From: Changchengzhania lutea
Lineage (GTDB): Bacteria > Bacteroidota > Bacteroidia > Flavobacteriales > Flavobacteriaceae
Reading direction: 5' to 3'
Length of the DNA: 64,000 bases
Assembly (NCBI RefSeq): GCF_006974145.1
Contig: NZ_CP039456.1
Coordinates: 2,448,001-2,512,000, forward strand
The number at the start of each line of letters is the position of its first letter. Within the stretch, counting starts at the first letter, position 1. The position numbers and the translations under genes are program-made. Below the pieces are notes generated by a model that did no database searches, had not been told where the DNA came from, and worked only from the letters and a program-made list of their open reading frames with translations. Positions 53,430 to 63,058 of this stretch are shown here, in pieces.

Positions 53430-53900
53430 TTGGACTTACTTACAGGAACATACGAATGTAAAGTTGATGCCAAGGGCAGACTAATGATGCCAGCTGCGTT
53501 AAAAAAGCAGTTGTCGCCAGTATTACAAGAAGGTTTCGTGCTGCGCCGTTCGGTTTTTCAAACCTGTTTAGAGTTGTATCCCATGAGTGAGTGGCAAAAA
53601 CTCATGCAGAAAATCAATAAGCTTAACCGGTTCAAAAAAAAGAACAATGATTTTATCCGTCGGTTTACCGCGGGTGTGAAAATGGTTGAGGTCGATGTTA
53701 ACGGACGCTTATTAATCCCAAAGGACTTAACGGTATTTGCTAATATTTCGAAAAATATTGTGATTACGTCGGCGATCAATATCATTGAAATTTGGGATAA
53801 AGATTTATATGAACAGGCTATTAATGATGCGACGACCGATTTTGCTGACTTAGCTGAAGAGGTTATGGGACAAGATGACGAAGACTATGGAATATCATAA
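53430..53900 (+). CDS. mraZ: Transcriptional regulator MraZ
   Basis: A 156-residue AbrB-like dimer-forming DNA-binding protein that represses the division and cell wall cluster. Both MraZ domains are present, with the DxxGR motifs in KVDAKGRLMMPAAL (about 10-23) and EVDVNGRLLIPKDL. The start is taken as TTG at 53430 (translated LDLLTGTYECKVD). The frame is open up to a GTG at 53373, but that GTG lies in the third operator repeat and before the likely transcription start. It overlaps rsmH. Confidence 0.9.
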   Translation: MDLLTGTYECKVDAKGRLMMPAALKKQLSPVLQEGFVLRRSVFQTCLELYPMSEWQKLMQKINKLNRFKKKNNDFIRRFTAGVKMVEVDVNGRLLIPKDLTVFANISKNIVITSAINIIEIWDKDLYEQAINDATTDFADLAEEVMGQDDEDYGIS

Positions 53901-54783
53901 TCCGGTTTTATTAAAAGAAACAGTAGATGGTTTAAATATCAAAGCAGATGGCGTGTATGTGGATGTCACCTTTGGTGGTGGTGGACACAGCAAAGAGATT
54001 TTAAACAGATTAGGCCCTAAGGGTAAATTATACGCATTCGATCAAGATTTAGATGCGCTTGAAAACGCTATTGATGATGACCGGTTTACATTGATCAATG
54101 AGAACTTTCGTTTTGCAAAACGGTTTTTAAGATTTCATGGTATTAAAAAAGTGGATGGCATTTTAGCAGATTTTGGAGTCTCCTCACATCAATTTGATGT
54201 CGCTGAACGCGGATTTTCAACACGATTTGAAGCCGATTTAGATATGCGAATGAACCAGCAAAATAAATTATCGGCATTTCATGTTATTAATGAATATGAA
54301 GAAGAAGCGTTGAAACAAGTGTTTTTACAGTATGGCGAATTAAGAGCGGCGCCTGCTATGTCGCGATTAATAGTTGAACATAGAAAAACGGAATCAATAA
54401 TTACTAGCGAGCAACTGAAAACTGTTTTAAGAAAATTTTTACCGCCACGTCATGAAAATAAAGTATTGGCTCAAATATATCAAGCTATTCGTATTGAGGT
54501 AAATCAAGAAATTGAAGCGCTCAAGGAATTTTTAATGCAGACGCCAGAAATGCTTGATACTGGTGGGCGTTTAAGTTTTATCTCGTACCACTCCTTAGAA
54601 GACCGGTTGGTAAAGCGTTTTATAAGAAACGGCTTGTTTGAAGGAGAACCAGAACGTGATATGTATGGCAATTTTGAAGTGCCATTAAAAAAAGTAAACG
54701 GATTGATTGTGCCATCGGCAGAAGAAATAAAAATAAACAGTAGGGCGAGAAGTGCAAAACTGCGTATCGCTGAAAAGATTTAA
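53887..54783 (+). CDS. rsmH: 16S rRNA (cytosine-1402-N4)-methyltransferase RsmH
   Basis: A 298-residue SAM-dependent enzyme that methylates C1402 in the ribosomal P site. MEYHNPVLLKETVDGL at the start, DVTFGGGGHSKEIL (SAM motif), ADFGVSSHQFD and FISYHSLEDRLVKRF are family hallmarks. A Met at 53875 is an alternative start. It overlaps the end of mraZ and its stop directly precedes the ftsL ATG. Confidence 0.95.
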   Translation: MEYHNPVLLKETVDGLNIKADGVYVDVTFGGGGHSKEILNRLGPKGKLYAFDQDLDALENAIDDDRFTLINENFRFAKRFLRFHGIKKVDGILADFGVSSHQFDVAERGFSTRFEADLDMRMNQQNKLSAFHVINEYEEEALKQVFLQYGELRAAPAMSRLIVEHRKTESIITSEQLKTVLRKFLPPRHENKVLAQIYQAIRIEVNQEIEALKEFLMQTPEMLDTGGRLSFISYHSLEDRLVKRFIRNGLFEGEPERDMYGNFEVPLKKVNGLIVPSAEEIKINSRARSAKLRIAEKI

Positions 54784-55107
54784 ATGAAGAACAATATTTA
54801 TAGCATATTAAAAGGCACCTTTTTGGTGAGTGATGATTCTTTCAAGAATTGGAGATTCATCATTTTCATTTCCATATTGGCTATAATTATGATAGCCAGT
54901 TCACATAGTGCCGATAAAAAAGTTTATGAGATCGCACGCTTAAAAAATGAAGCTAAGGAAATGCGTTCTGGATTTGTGGATGGTCGTTCTAAGCTGATGA
55001 GGCTTAAAATGGAATCGGCAGTCATAAAAAAAATGAAAGCAAAGGGGTTGGCGCCCTCAGTGGTGCCAGCAAAAAAGATAAAAGTTAAATCTCAAAAACT
55101 AAAGTAA
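54784..55107 (+). CDS. ftsL: FtsL-like cell division protein
   Basis: A 107-residue bitopic membrane protein. The cytoplasmic N-terminus is followed by one helix (about 26-43) and a helical, charged periplasmic segment (KKVYEIARLKNEAKEMRS...) that fits the FtsL coiled coil. Sequence similarity in this family is weak; the place between rsmH and ftsI supports the call. FtsL works with FtsB and FtsQ to activate septal FtsWI. Confidence 0.85.
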   Translation: MKNNIYSILKGTFLVSDDSFKNWRFIIFISILAIIMIASSHSADKKVYEIARLKNEAKEMRSGFVDGRSKLMRLKMESAVIKKMKAKGLAPSVVPAKKIKVKSQKLK

Positions 55108-55111
55108 GACT

Positions 55112-57124
55112 TTGGCAGTAAACGAGAAAGGCATATTAAACCGATTATATTTTATAGCAGGATGCATGTTCGTCTTTGGGCTTGCCGTGGTTTTTAAGTT
55201 GCTAAGTATTCAGTATTTACAAGGAGATAAATATCGTTCGCTTGTCGAGAAACGCGCCATAAAAAATGTGACCATTCCAGCAAATAGAGGGAATGTGTAT
55301 GCCGACGATGGCAGTTTATTGGCAACCTCAATCCCTAAATATAATATTGCTATTGATGCCGTTATTGCGCCAACAAATACGTTTGAAGAATTTGTAAATC
55401 CGCTGTGCGATTCATTGTCTAATTATTCAGGCAAATCGGCATCGTATTATGAAAAGCTTATTAGAAAAGCCCGCGCCAATAAAAATCAATATTTACTATT
55501 GGCAAGAAATATTAATTATACAGATTATACACGTTTTAGAAATTTCCCGCTGCTGCGACTTGGAGCCATTCCTGGTGGATTAATTGTAAACCAGAAAACA
55601 AAACGCGAATTCCCCATGGGTGAAATTGCACAACGTTCTATTGGTTATGAGCGCTTTGATGAAAAAGGCAATGTGACCAGAGCTGGGATTGATGGTGCTT
55701 TTGGTGTCAAGTATTTAAGAGGAACCGATGGCAAACGCTGGAAGCAGAAAATAGGAAATAACAAATGGAAACCGCTTACAGATTATAATCAAGTGGAACC
55801 AAAAGATGGCTATGATGTCTACACGACTATAGATGTTAATATCCAAGATATTGCACACCATTCGCTGTTGGGGCAATTGGAATATTACGAAGCAGAACAC
55901 GGCTGTGTTGTAGTTATGGATGTAAAAACAGGGGAAGTAAAGGCCATTTCTAATTTAGCAAAAACCAAAAAAGGAAACTATTACGAAAAACGTAATTATG
56001 CCGTTTGGGAATCTCATGAACCGGGATCGACCTTTAAAGTGATGGCTTTAATGGCGGCTTTAGAAGATAAAGTCATTGATACTGCAACCATTGTTGATAC
56101 CAAAAGAGGGACGAAGCGCTTTTATGGCAGAACTATTTCTGATTCCCATCATGGAGGCTATGGTAATATCTCTGCCGCTAGAGCCTTAGAGGTATCTTCA
56201 AATATTGGCTTAGCAACGCTAATAGACGAAAACTATTCTAAAGACCCAAATAAGTTTTTAAAGCGTTTAAAAAAATGGAATCTGGATAAGCCTTTAGGAG
56301 TTTCAATTATGGGTGAGGGCGATCCGTTTATTCCAGAACCAGGTCATAAAAAATGGAGTCGAAATGCATTGCCATCAATGGCCTATGGTTATGGTATTTC
56401 TTTAACGCCATTACAAACACTCACATTTTATAATGCCATTGCAAACGATGGTGAAATGGTGAAGCCACGATTTATTAAAGCGGTCAAGGAGTTTGATAAA
56501 GAAATTGAAGTTTTTGATAAGGAAGTGACTAACAAAAAAATATGTTCAGATAAAACGCTTGGTGAGATTAGAGAGATTTTGAAAAATGTTGTCGTTAGAG
56601 GTACTGGGCAAAAGTTGTATTCCACAAATTTTTCGATGGCGGGAAAAACAGGAACCGCCCAAACGGAGTATTGGATGGACGATTGGAAAGAAAATAAAAG
56701 ATATATCTCGTCTTTTGCTGGTTATTTTCCTGCTGATGCCCCTAAATATTCATGCATAGTCATCATCCATAAGCCAAGTACTAAGAAGGGTTATTACGGT
56801 GCGGATGTAACGGGGCCCGTATTTAAAAGGATCGCTCAGAAAATATTCACCGATACACCTTTAATAGACGAAATAGAATCGCTCGACGTCAAGCGCGCTT
56901 CAACCATTAATGAATACGATAGTTTTTATACGTCATCAAAAACCTATAAAACCATCATGCCCAATGTTATTGGGATGCCAGCGATGGATGCTTTAGCGCT
57001 ATTGGAGAATATGGATGTTAAGCTGAAAGTGAAATTGAGTGGTAATGGTATAATAAAAACACAATCCATAAATAAAAGTGTCAAACTGAAAAGTAATCAA
57101 ACTATTGTTTTAAAGGCTTCATGA
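55112..57124 (+). CDS. ftsI: Septal peptidoglycan transpeptidase FtsI (PBP3-like, with PASTA domain)
   Basis: A 670-residue class B penicillin-binding protein. One N-terminal membrane anchor (about 12-30), a dimerisation domain, and the transpeptidase domain with SxxK (Ser306-Lys309 in EPGSTFK), SSN (in EVSSNIG) and KTGT (around 511). A single PASTA domain closes the protein (PNVIGMPAMDALALLENM). It starts with TTG at 55112, four bases after ftsL (translated MAVNEKGILNRLYF). It overlaps murE by four bases. Confidence 0.94.
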   Translation: MAVNEKGILNRLYFIAGCMFVFGLAVVFKLLSIQYLQGDKYRSLVEKRAIKNVTIPANRGNVYADDGSLLATSIPKYNIAIDAVIAPTNTFEEFVNPLCDSLSNYSGKSASYYEKLIRKARANKNQYLLLARNINYTDYTRFRNFPLLRLGAIPGGLIVNQKTKREFPMGEIAQRSIGYERFDEKGNVTRAGIDGAFGVKYLRGTDGKRWKQKIGNNKWKPLTDYNQVEPKDGYDVYTTIDVNIQDIAHHSLLGQLEYYEAEHGCVVVMDVKTGEVKAISNLAKTKKGNYYEKRNYAVWESHEPGSTFKVMALMAALEDKVIDTATIVDTKRGTKRFYGRTISDSHHGGYGNISAARALEVSSNIGLATLIDENYSKDPNKFLKRLKKWNLDKPLGVSIMGEGDPFIPEPGHKKWSRNALPSMAYGYGISLTPLQTLTFYNAIANDGEMVKPRFIKAVKEFDKEIEVFDKEVTNKKICSDKTLGEIREILKNVVVRGTGQKLYSTNFSMAGKTGTAQTEYWMDDWKENKRYISSFAGYFPADAPKYSCIVIIHKPSTKKGYYGADVTGPVFKRIAQKIFTDTPLIDEIESLDVKRASTINEYDSFYTSSKTYKTIMPNVIGMPAMDALALLENMDVKLKVKLSGNGIIKTQSINKSVKLKSNQTIVLKAS

Positions 57125-58584
57125 TAGTATTAAAGGACATATTGTATAGAGTAACCCTGAATGCCGTAGTTGGTAGTACAAGTATTGGTATTCGTGCTAT
57201 TCATTTTGATTCTAGAAAAATCGAGAATGATGATGCCTTTGTGGCTATTCGCGGTTACGCAGTAGATGGTCATGACTATATAAATGTTGCTTTAGCAAAT
57301 GGTGCTAAGGCCATAATTTGTGAAGTACTACCCGGAAATCTAGTAGATGGTATTACGTATATAGAAGTTAGCGATTCCAGTAAAGCACTCGCCATAATGG
57401 CTTCAAATTTCTATGATGTCCCATCAGAAAATTTAAAACTAATTGGTGTTACGGGCACGAATGGTAAAACAACCGTGGCCAGTCTGTTATATCAATTGTT
57501 TAAAAAAGCGGGCTATAAAGTGGGATTGCTCTCTACCGTAAAAATTATGGTAGATAATAAAGTCTATAAAGCCACGCATACCACCCCGGATTCATTAACC
57601 ATAAATAAGTATTTGATGGAAATGAACCTAGCCGGTGTAGAATTTTGTTTTATGGAAGTGAGCTCTCATGGCATTCATCAAAACCGTACTGAAGGTTTGT
57701 GTTTTGAAGGTGGCATTTTCACAAATTTATCTCATGACCATTTAGATTATCATAGCACTTTTGCAGAATATAGAGATGTAAAGAAGTCCTTTTTTGATGC
57801 ATTACCAGCTAAGGCTTTTGCACTTGTGAACACGGATGATAAAAATGGTCTGGTCATGCTGCAAAATACAAAAGCTAGAAAATACACCTATGCTTTAAAA
57901 GGGTATGCCGATTATAAATCTCAAATTTTAGAGAATCAGTTTGGAGGCTTATTATTAAAAATTAATGATAGTGAAGTTTGGACGCGATTGGTAGGGAATT
58001 TTAATGCTTACAATGTGCTTGCCATTTACGCCACTGCGGAATTATTAGGGCTCGAAAAGGTGGAGATACTTCGGTTAATAAGTGATTTGGAAAGTGTGAG
58101 TGGGCGTTTTCAATATTTAATTTCAGATGAAAAAATAACGGCTATTGTAGATTATGCACACACACCTGATGCCTTAAAGAATGTTCTGGAAACCATAAAT
58201 AGTATCAGAACCCAAAATGAAGAACTCATTACGGTTGTAGGTTGTGGTGGCGATAGAGACAAAACTAAGCGCCCAAAAATGGGACATATTGCGACCGCTT
58301 TAAGTACCAAAGTGATATTTACAAGTGATAATCCAAGAAGCGAAGTTCCTGAAGACATTGTTAAGGATATTGAAAAAGGCGTGGAGCCACAAAACTTTAA
58401 AAAAGTGTTAACCATAGTGGATAGGGCACAGGCTATAAAAGCAGCGTGCCAAATGGCGCAACCTAACGATATTATTTTGATAGCTGGAAAGGGGCATGAA
58501 ACCTATCAAGAAATTAAAGGTGAGCGCTTTGATTTTGATGATTATAAAACAGTACAAGAATTACTAAGACAACTAAGCAAATAA
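57121..58584 (+). CDS. murE: UDP-MurNAc-tripeptide synthetase MurE (meso-DAP adding)
   Basis: A 487-residue Mur ligase. The ATP loop is GVTGTNGKTTV (109-119). The DNPR motif (403-406, in FTSDNPRSE) is the mark of meso-diaminopimelate-specific MurE, so the wall is DAP type. It adds the third residue of the peptidoglycan stem in the cytoplasm. The ATG overlaps the ftsI stop. Confidence 0.96.
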   Translation: MIVLKDILYRVTLNAVVGSTSIGIRAIHFDSRKIENDDAFVAIRGYAVDGHDYINVALANGAKAIICEVLPGNLVDGITYIEVSDSSKALAIMASNFYDVPSENLKLIGVTGTNGKTTVASLLYQLFKKAGYKVGLLSTVKIMVDNKVYKATHTTPDSLTINKYLMEMNLAGVEFCFMEVSSHGIHQNRTEGLCFEGGIFTNLSHDHLDYHSTFAEYRDVKKSFFDALPAKAFALVNTDDKNGLVMLQNTKARKYTYALKGYADYKSQILENQFGGLLLKINDSEVWTRLVGNFNAYNVLAIYATAELLGLEKVEILRLISDLESVSGRFQYLISDEKITAIVDYAHTPDALKNVLETINSIRTQNEELITVVGCGGDRDKTKRPKMGHIATALSTKVIFTSDNPRSEVPEDIVKDIEKGVEPQNFKKVLTIVDRAQAIKAACQMAQPNDIILIAGKGHETYQEIKGERFDFDDYKTVQELLRQLSK

Positions 58585-58605
58585 CCAAAACCAAACAACT
58601 CATTT

Positions 58606-59841
58606 ATGTTGTATTATTTATTTGAATATTTAGAACAAGAGTTCCAATTGCCAGGGGCTAGCCTATTTCAGTTTATTACGTTTAGGGCTGCTTTGGCTAT
58701 TTTGTTTTCATTGTTGTTATCTACCATATTTGGGCGAAAAATAATTTTGTATTTACAAAAACAGCAAGTAGGTGAAACGGTAAGGGATTTAGGTTTGGTG
58801 GGTCAAGTTGAAAAAGCAGGTACGCCAACCATGGGCGGTATCATCATTATTATTGCGACGCTGTTGCCGGTGTTATTGTTTGCCAAATTAGATAACATAT
58901 ATGTTATTATGCTTGTTGTGACCACATTATGGATGGGTTTGATAGGTTTTATTGACGATTATATTAAAGTATTTAAAAAAGATAAAGAAGGCCTAAGTGG
59001 AAAATTCAAAGTGCTTGGACAAGTAGGGTTAGGAATTTTCGTAGGTGCGGTGATGTATTTCCATCCTGGAGTCACTACAAAGCAAGAGAAAATTAATCCT
59101 AAATATTCCAATGAAAAAATTACCCAGAATTCACCTAATGAGTTTTTTGCAGCAGAAAATAGGTCTTTGAAAACCACCATTCCTTTTGTTAAAAATAATG
59201 AGTTTGACTATGCGAGTTTGGTGTCATGGATGGGTGATGATTTTGCAAAATATGCATGGCTTATTTTTATACCAATTGTTATTTTTATTGTAACCGCGGT
59301 TTCAAATGGCGCCAATCTCACTGATGGTATAGATGGTTTAGCGGCGGGAAGTTCTGCCATTATTGTATTTGCCTTGGCCATTTTTGCTTTTATCTCTGGA
59401 AACATCGTGTTTTCAGATTACCTTAATATCATGTTCATACCTAGTTTAGGTGAGCTTGTGGTATTTATTGCGGCATTCGTGGGTGCACTCATTGGTTTTC
59501 TATGGTATAATACCTATCCAGCTCAGGTTTTTATGGGGGATACAGGAAGTCTGACCATTGGAGGCGTTATTGCAGTCATTGCCATTGCGGTAAGAAAGGA
59601 GCTGCTTATTCCTTTACTGTGCGGTATTTTTTTCGCGGAGTCTCTATCGGTGATTTTACAAGTAAGTTATTTTAAATATACCAGAAAAAGGTATGGAGAA
59701 GGGCGACGCATTTTTAAAATGTCACCCTTGCATCATCATTATCAAAAATCAGGATATCATGAAAGTAAAATAGTCACGCGATTTTGGATTGTGGGTATAT
59801 TTCTGGCAATTCTGTCCATAGTGACATTGAAATTAAGATAA
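58606..59841 (+). CDS. mraY: Phospho-MurNAc-pentapeptide transferase MraY
   Basis: A 411-residue, ten-helix membrane enzyme that makes lipid I from UDP-MurNAc-pentapeptide and undecaprenyl phosphate. Seen: [11 protein letters not shown] (about 72-82), the Mg-binding FIDDYIK (about 116-122), [12 protein letters not shown] (about 237-248) and the HHH stretch in MSPLHHHYQ (about 371-379). It has a ~60-residue periplasmic loop insertion (about 150-210) that is common in Bacteroidota. Confidence 0.96.
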   Translation: MLYYLFEYLEQEFQLPGASLFQFITFRAALAILFSLLLSTIFGRKIILYLQKQQVGETVRDLGLVGQVEKAGTPTMGGIIIIIATLLPVLLFAKLDNIYVIMLVVTTLWMGLIGFIDDYIKVFKKDKEGLSGKFKVLGQVGLGIFVGAVMYFHPGVTTKQEKINPKYSNEKITQNSPNEFFAAENRSLKTTIPFVKNNEFDYASLVSWMGDDFAKYAWLIFIPIVIFIVTAVSNGANLTDGIDGLAAGSSAIIVFALAIFAFISGNIVFSDYLNIMFIPSLGELVVFIAAFVGALIGFLWYNTYPAQVFMGDTGSLTIGGVIAVIAIAVRKELLIPLLCGIFFAESLSVILQVSYFKYTRKRYGEGRRIFKMSPLHHHYQKSGYHESKIVTRFWIVGIFLAILSIVTLKLR

Positions 59842-59937
59842 ATTACTATGAAAACAGGAATCTCATGAAATAAAAGCGGAATGACAAAGGAAAAACAGCA
59901 GATTGGGAAGTCCTTACCCTTTGGGGAAGGATTTAGG

Positions 59938-61269
59938 ATGGGGCGTTTAGTCGTATTAGGAGGTGGAGAAAGTGGTGTTGGAACGGCATTACTGGGAAAA
60001 GAAAAAGGGTTCGACGTTTTTGTTTCTGATAAAGGAAAAATAAAAGAAAAATATAAACAAGTTCTTATACATAATGCCATTGAATGGGAAGATGAAATGC
60101 ATACGGAGTTAAAAATCCTTAATGCTGATTTAGTGATGAAGAGTCCAGGCATTCCAGATAAGGTGCCTTTGATAAAGCGAATTCGCGAACGGGGGATAAA
60201 AATCGTTTCAGAAATTGAATTTGCATCCACATTTACCGATGCTACCATAATAGGGATTACAGGAAGTAATGGGAAAACAACCACCGCCACCTGGACGCAT
60301 CATATTCTAAAAGAAGCATTACATGTGGGATTGGCAGGCAATATTGGAGACAGTTTTGCAAAACAGGTTTTAGAAGAGGATTATAAAAACTATGTGCTGG
60401 AGATTAGTAGTTTTCAATTGGACGATATCATAGATTTTAAACCGAAGATAGCGGTAATAACAAACATAACACCAGATCATTTAGACAGATACAATTATGA
60501 ATTTCAAAATTATATCGATTCTAAATTTAGAATAGCAATGAATCAAACAAAGGATGATTATTTAATATATGATGCCGACGATGAAGTTATTACCAATCAT
60601 TTAAAACAACACCCAGTTCAATCCACATTATTACCATTTTCATTAACAACACCTATTGAAAACGGAGCGTATTTAGAAAAAGACAAAATAATAATAACAA
60701 TAGATAACAATAAAATAATTATGCCAACTACAAACCTGAAATTAGAGGGATTACACAATACTAAAAACGCTATGGCGGCCTCTACTGTGGCACATCTATT
60801 AAAAATTAGAAAGCAGACCATACGAGAAAGTTTAGAAAATTTTCATGGTGTCGAGCACCGATTAGAGCAAGTGCTTAAAATTAATAAAGTGCAATATATC
60901 AATGACTCGAAAGCAACTAATGTGAATGCCACATATTATGCTCTGGAAAGTATGGATGCACCAACGGTATGGATTGTTGGAGGAGAAGATAAAGGAAATA
61001 ATTATGCGGAGTTATTTCCGTTTATTAATGAAAAGGTTAAAGCCATTATTTGTTTAGGTGTGGATAATGAAATGCTTTTGCACACGTTTGGCAATATGGT
61101 TGATATTATAGTTGAAACCCAATTTATGAGTGAGGCGGTTAAAATTGCTTATAAAGTTGCCGAGGCAGGTGATAACGTTTTATTGTCTCCTGCTTGTGCC
61201 AGTTTCGATTTGTTTGAAAACTATGAAGACCGAGGGCGTCAATTTAAAAATGCCGTTAGAAATTTATAA
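59938..61269 (+). CDS. murD: UDP-MurNAc-alanine--D-glutamate ligase MurD
   Basis: A 443-residue Mur ligase. N-terminal UDP-binding VVLGGGESGVGTALL (about 4-18), ATP loop ITGSNGKTTT (about 106-115), NITPDHLDRY and NDSKATNVNAT. It adds D-glutamate to UDP-MurNAc-L-Ala. The frame is open back to 59881, but the start at 59938 (MGRLVVLGGGESG) fits the family. The bases just before it form a weak CCTT...AAGG hairpin. Confidence 0.95.
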   Translation: MGRLVVLGGGESGVGTALLGKEKGFDVFVSDKGKIKEKYKQVLIHNAIEWEDEMHTELKILNADLVMKSPGIPDKVPLIKRIRERGIKIVSEIEFASTFTDATIIGITGSNGKTTTATWTHHILKEALHVGLAGNIGDSFAKQVLEEDYKNYVLEISSFQLDDIIDFKPKIAVITNITPDHLDRYNYEFQNYIDSKFRIAMNQTKDDYLIYDADDEVITNHLKQHPVQSTLLPFSLTTPIENGAYLEKDKIIITIDNNKIIMPTTNLKLEGLHNTKNAMAASTVAHLLKIRKQTIRESLENFHGVEHRLEQVLKINKVQYINDSKATNVNATYYALESMDAPTVWIVGGEDKGNNYAELFPFINEKVKAIICLGVDNEMLLHTFGNMVDIIVETQFMSEAVKIAYKVAEAGDNVLLSPACASFDLFENYEDRGRQFKNAVRNL

Positions 61270-61366
61270 CCCATCTTGATCCTTCTAAAGTCAAGAAACT
61301 GTTATGGGTTAAGTAAATAATTAATAATAAAACAAATTTTTCCTTCTGGGAAATGTCTGTAGGACA

Positions 61367-62560
61367 ATGGGAAACATATTTAAAAACATAAAAGGAGACC
61401 GGTTAATATGGGCTATAGTAGCATTACTGGCCATATTGTCATTTCTGCCCGTATATAGTGCAGCTAGTGATTTGGCTTACGATAAGTATGATGGCAACAC
61501 ATTTATAGCCTTTGTCAAGCATTTTATGCATTTGTTTTTAGGCTTTTCCATTATGTATGGTGTGCACAAAATACCGTATCGATATTTTAAAGGATTGTCT
61601 CTAGTCATGATTCCAATTGTATTGGTGCTGTTGGTTATTACCATGTTTCAAGGTACGGTTATGGGAGGTGCCAATGCTAGTAGGTGGATTAAAATCCCCA
61701 TTGTAGGCATGTCATTTCAAACCTCTACGTTTGCTATGGTGGTGCTTATGGTGTATGTCGCGCGTTATATGTCTAAAATTAAGGATATATACGTGTCTTT
61801 TAAGGCGAGTATATTGCCTTTGTGGATTCCTGTGTTTTTGGTGTTAGCCCTCATATTGCCATCTAATTTTTCAACGGCGGCGATTATGTTTTTAATGGTC
61901 ATGATCTTGGTGTTTTTAGGAGGTTATCCTGTACGTTATTTAGCTGTAATTATTGGTACTGGTTTGGTGGCTTTAACCTTTTTTGTCATGGTCGCAAAAT
62001 TAACCACAGGATCCCTAAATGTAAAGGTGACGACTTGGGAAAATAGAATTAAGAATTATTCAAATGGCGAAGATACCCAGGCCGACTATCAAATTGAAAA
62101 GGCAAAAATAGCCATTGCGTCTGGAGGGATAAAAGGTGTTGGCCCAGGTAAAAGTATACAGAAGAATTTTTTACCGCAATCCTCTTCAGATTTTATATTC
62201 GCCATTATTATTGAGGAGTATGGGTTAATTGGAGGGTTTCTGATTATTATTTTATACATGTGGCTATTGTTTAGAATAGTCATCGTAGCCCAAAAATCGG
62301 ACACTATTTTCGGGAAGCTCTTAGTGCTCGGTGTGGGATTGCCCATTGTGTTTCAAGCACTCATTAATATGGCTGTTGCCGTGGAGCTGTTTCCTGTTAC
62401 AGGACAAACATTACCCTTAATTAGTAGTGGGGGTACTTCGATATGGATGACCTGTTTGGCCATTGGCATTATATTAAGTGTGAGCGCCAAACGTGAAGAA
62501 ATTAAAGAAAAAGAAAGTTTAGAAGATAATCCGTTAGAAATTTTATCAGAAGCTATATGA
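61367..62560 (+). CDS. ftsW: Septal peptidoglycan polymerase FtsW
   Basis: A 397-residue SEDS protein with about ten membrane helices. Key stretches: GGANASRWIKIP (about 103-114), YQIEKAKIAIASGGIKGVGPGKSIQ (about 241-265), FIFAIIIEEYGLIGG (about 275-289) and PLISSGGTS (about 351-359). It polymerises lipid II at the septum with FtsI. Its TGA stop is the left edge of the inverted repeat that bounds the four-helix-bundle cassette. Confidence 0.94.
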   Translation: MGNIFKNIKGDRLIWAIVALLAILSFLPVYSAASDLAYDKYDGNTFIAFVKHFMHLFLGFSIMYGVHKIPYRYFKGLSLVMIPIVLVLLVITMFQGTVMGGANASRWIKIPIVGMSFQTSTFAMVVLMVYVARYMSKIKDIYVSFKASILPLWIPVFLVLALILPSNFSTAAIMFLMVMILVFLGGYPVRYLAVIIGTGLVALTFFVMVAKLTTGSLNVKVTTWENRIKNYSNGEDTQADYQIEKAKIAIASGGIKGVGPGKSIQKNFLPQSSSDFIFAIIIEEYGLIGGFLIIILYMWLLFRIVIVAQKSDTIFGKLLVLGVGLPIVFQALINMAVAVELFPVTGQTLPLISSGGTSIWMTCLAIGIILSVSAKREEIKEKESLEDNPLEILSEAI

Positions 62561-62590
62561 TTTAAGATATACGATTTGTGAATTACGATT
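62559..62590. repeat. Left arm of 32-bp inverted repeat around the four-helix-bundle gene
   Basis: Starts GATTTAAGATATACGATTTG and matches the reverse complement of 63027-63058 at 27 of 32 positions. Its first two bases belong to the ftsW stop codon. Confidence 0.85.
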
Positions 62591-62687
62591 GAAAAGCATG
62601 AAACATCCATAACTAAAAGTTCGATACCTAAGGACAATGATTATATGGATGCTACATGTGACCAATAAAAAGCAATAGAATAAACAC

Positions 62688-63041
62688 ATGAAACAAATAT
62701 TAAAAAATAGAACAAAGAAATATGTAGCTGATTGTTGGAGTCTCTGCAATAAGTTTCCTGTCTCAAGAGAGTACAATGCATTTTATAATCAGTTAATAAG
62801 ATGCTCAAGTTCGGTTGAGGCGAATTATAGGGCAGCTTGTAGAACAAAATCTGATGCAGATTTTATTAATAAATTAAAAATAGCAGAAGAAGAGGCGGAT
62901 GAGAGTATGTATTTTTTGGAATTATTATTGGAATTAAGTGATAAAGAGGATAAAGAAATAAAAAGATTGCATGCTGAAGGGAATGAGTTGTTATCAATAG
63001 TTGTTGCGTCTATTAAAACGATGCGTAATCGTAAATCATAA
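62688..63041 (+). CDS. Four-helix-bundle protein (S23/IVS-type)
   Basis: A 117-residue, all-helical protein of the S23 four-helix-bundle family, first known from open frames inside intervening sequences of 23S rRNA genes. Typical stretches: DCWSLCNKFPVSREY, QLIRCSSSVEANYRAA and KLKIAEEEADESMYFLELL. Its function is unknown. It sits between ftsW and murG, an unusual place, and is bounded by 32-bp inverted repeats; its stop lies within the right arm, three bases before the murG start. Confidence 0.9.
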   Translation: MKQILKNRTKKYVADCWSLCNKFPVSREYNAFYNQLIRCSSSVEANYRAACRTKSDADFINKLKIAEEEADESMYFLELLLELSDKEDKEIKRLHAEGNELLSIVVASIKTMRNRKS

Positions 63042-63058
63042 ATCGTGAATCGTAAATC
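63027..63058. repeat. Right arm of 32-bp inverted repeat, overlapping murG start
   Basis: Reads AATCGTAAATCATAAATCGT and then GAATCGTAAATC. It spans the stop of the four-helix-bundle gene and the GTG start and first codons of murG. It pairs with 62559-62590 at 27 of 32 positions. Confidence 0.85.
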
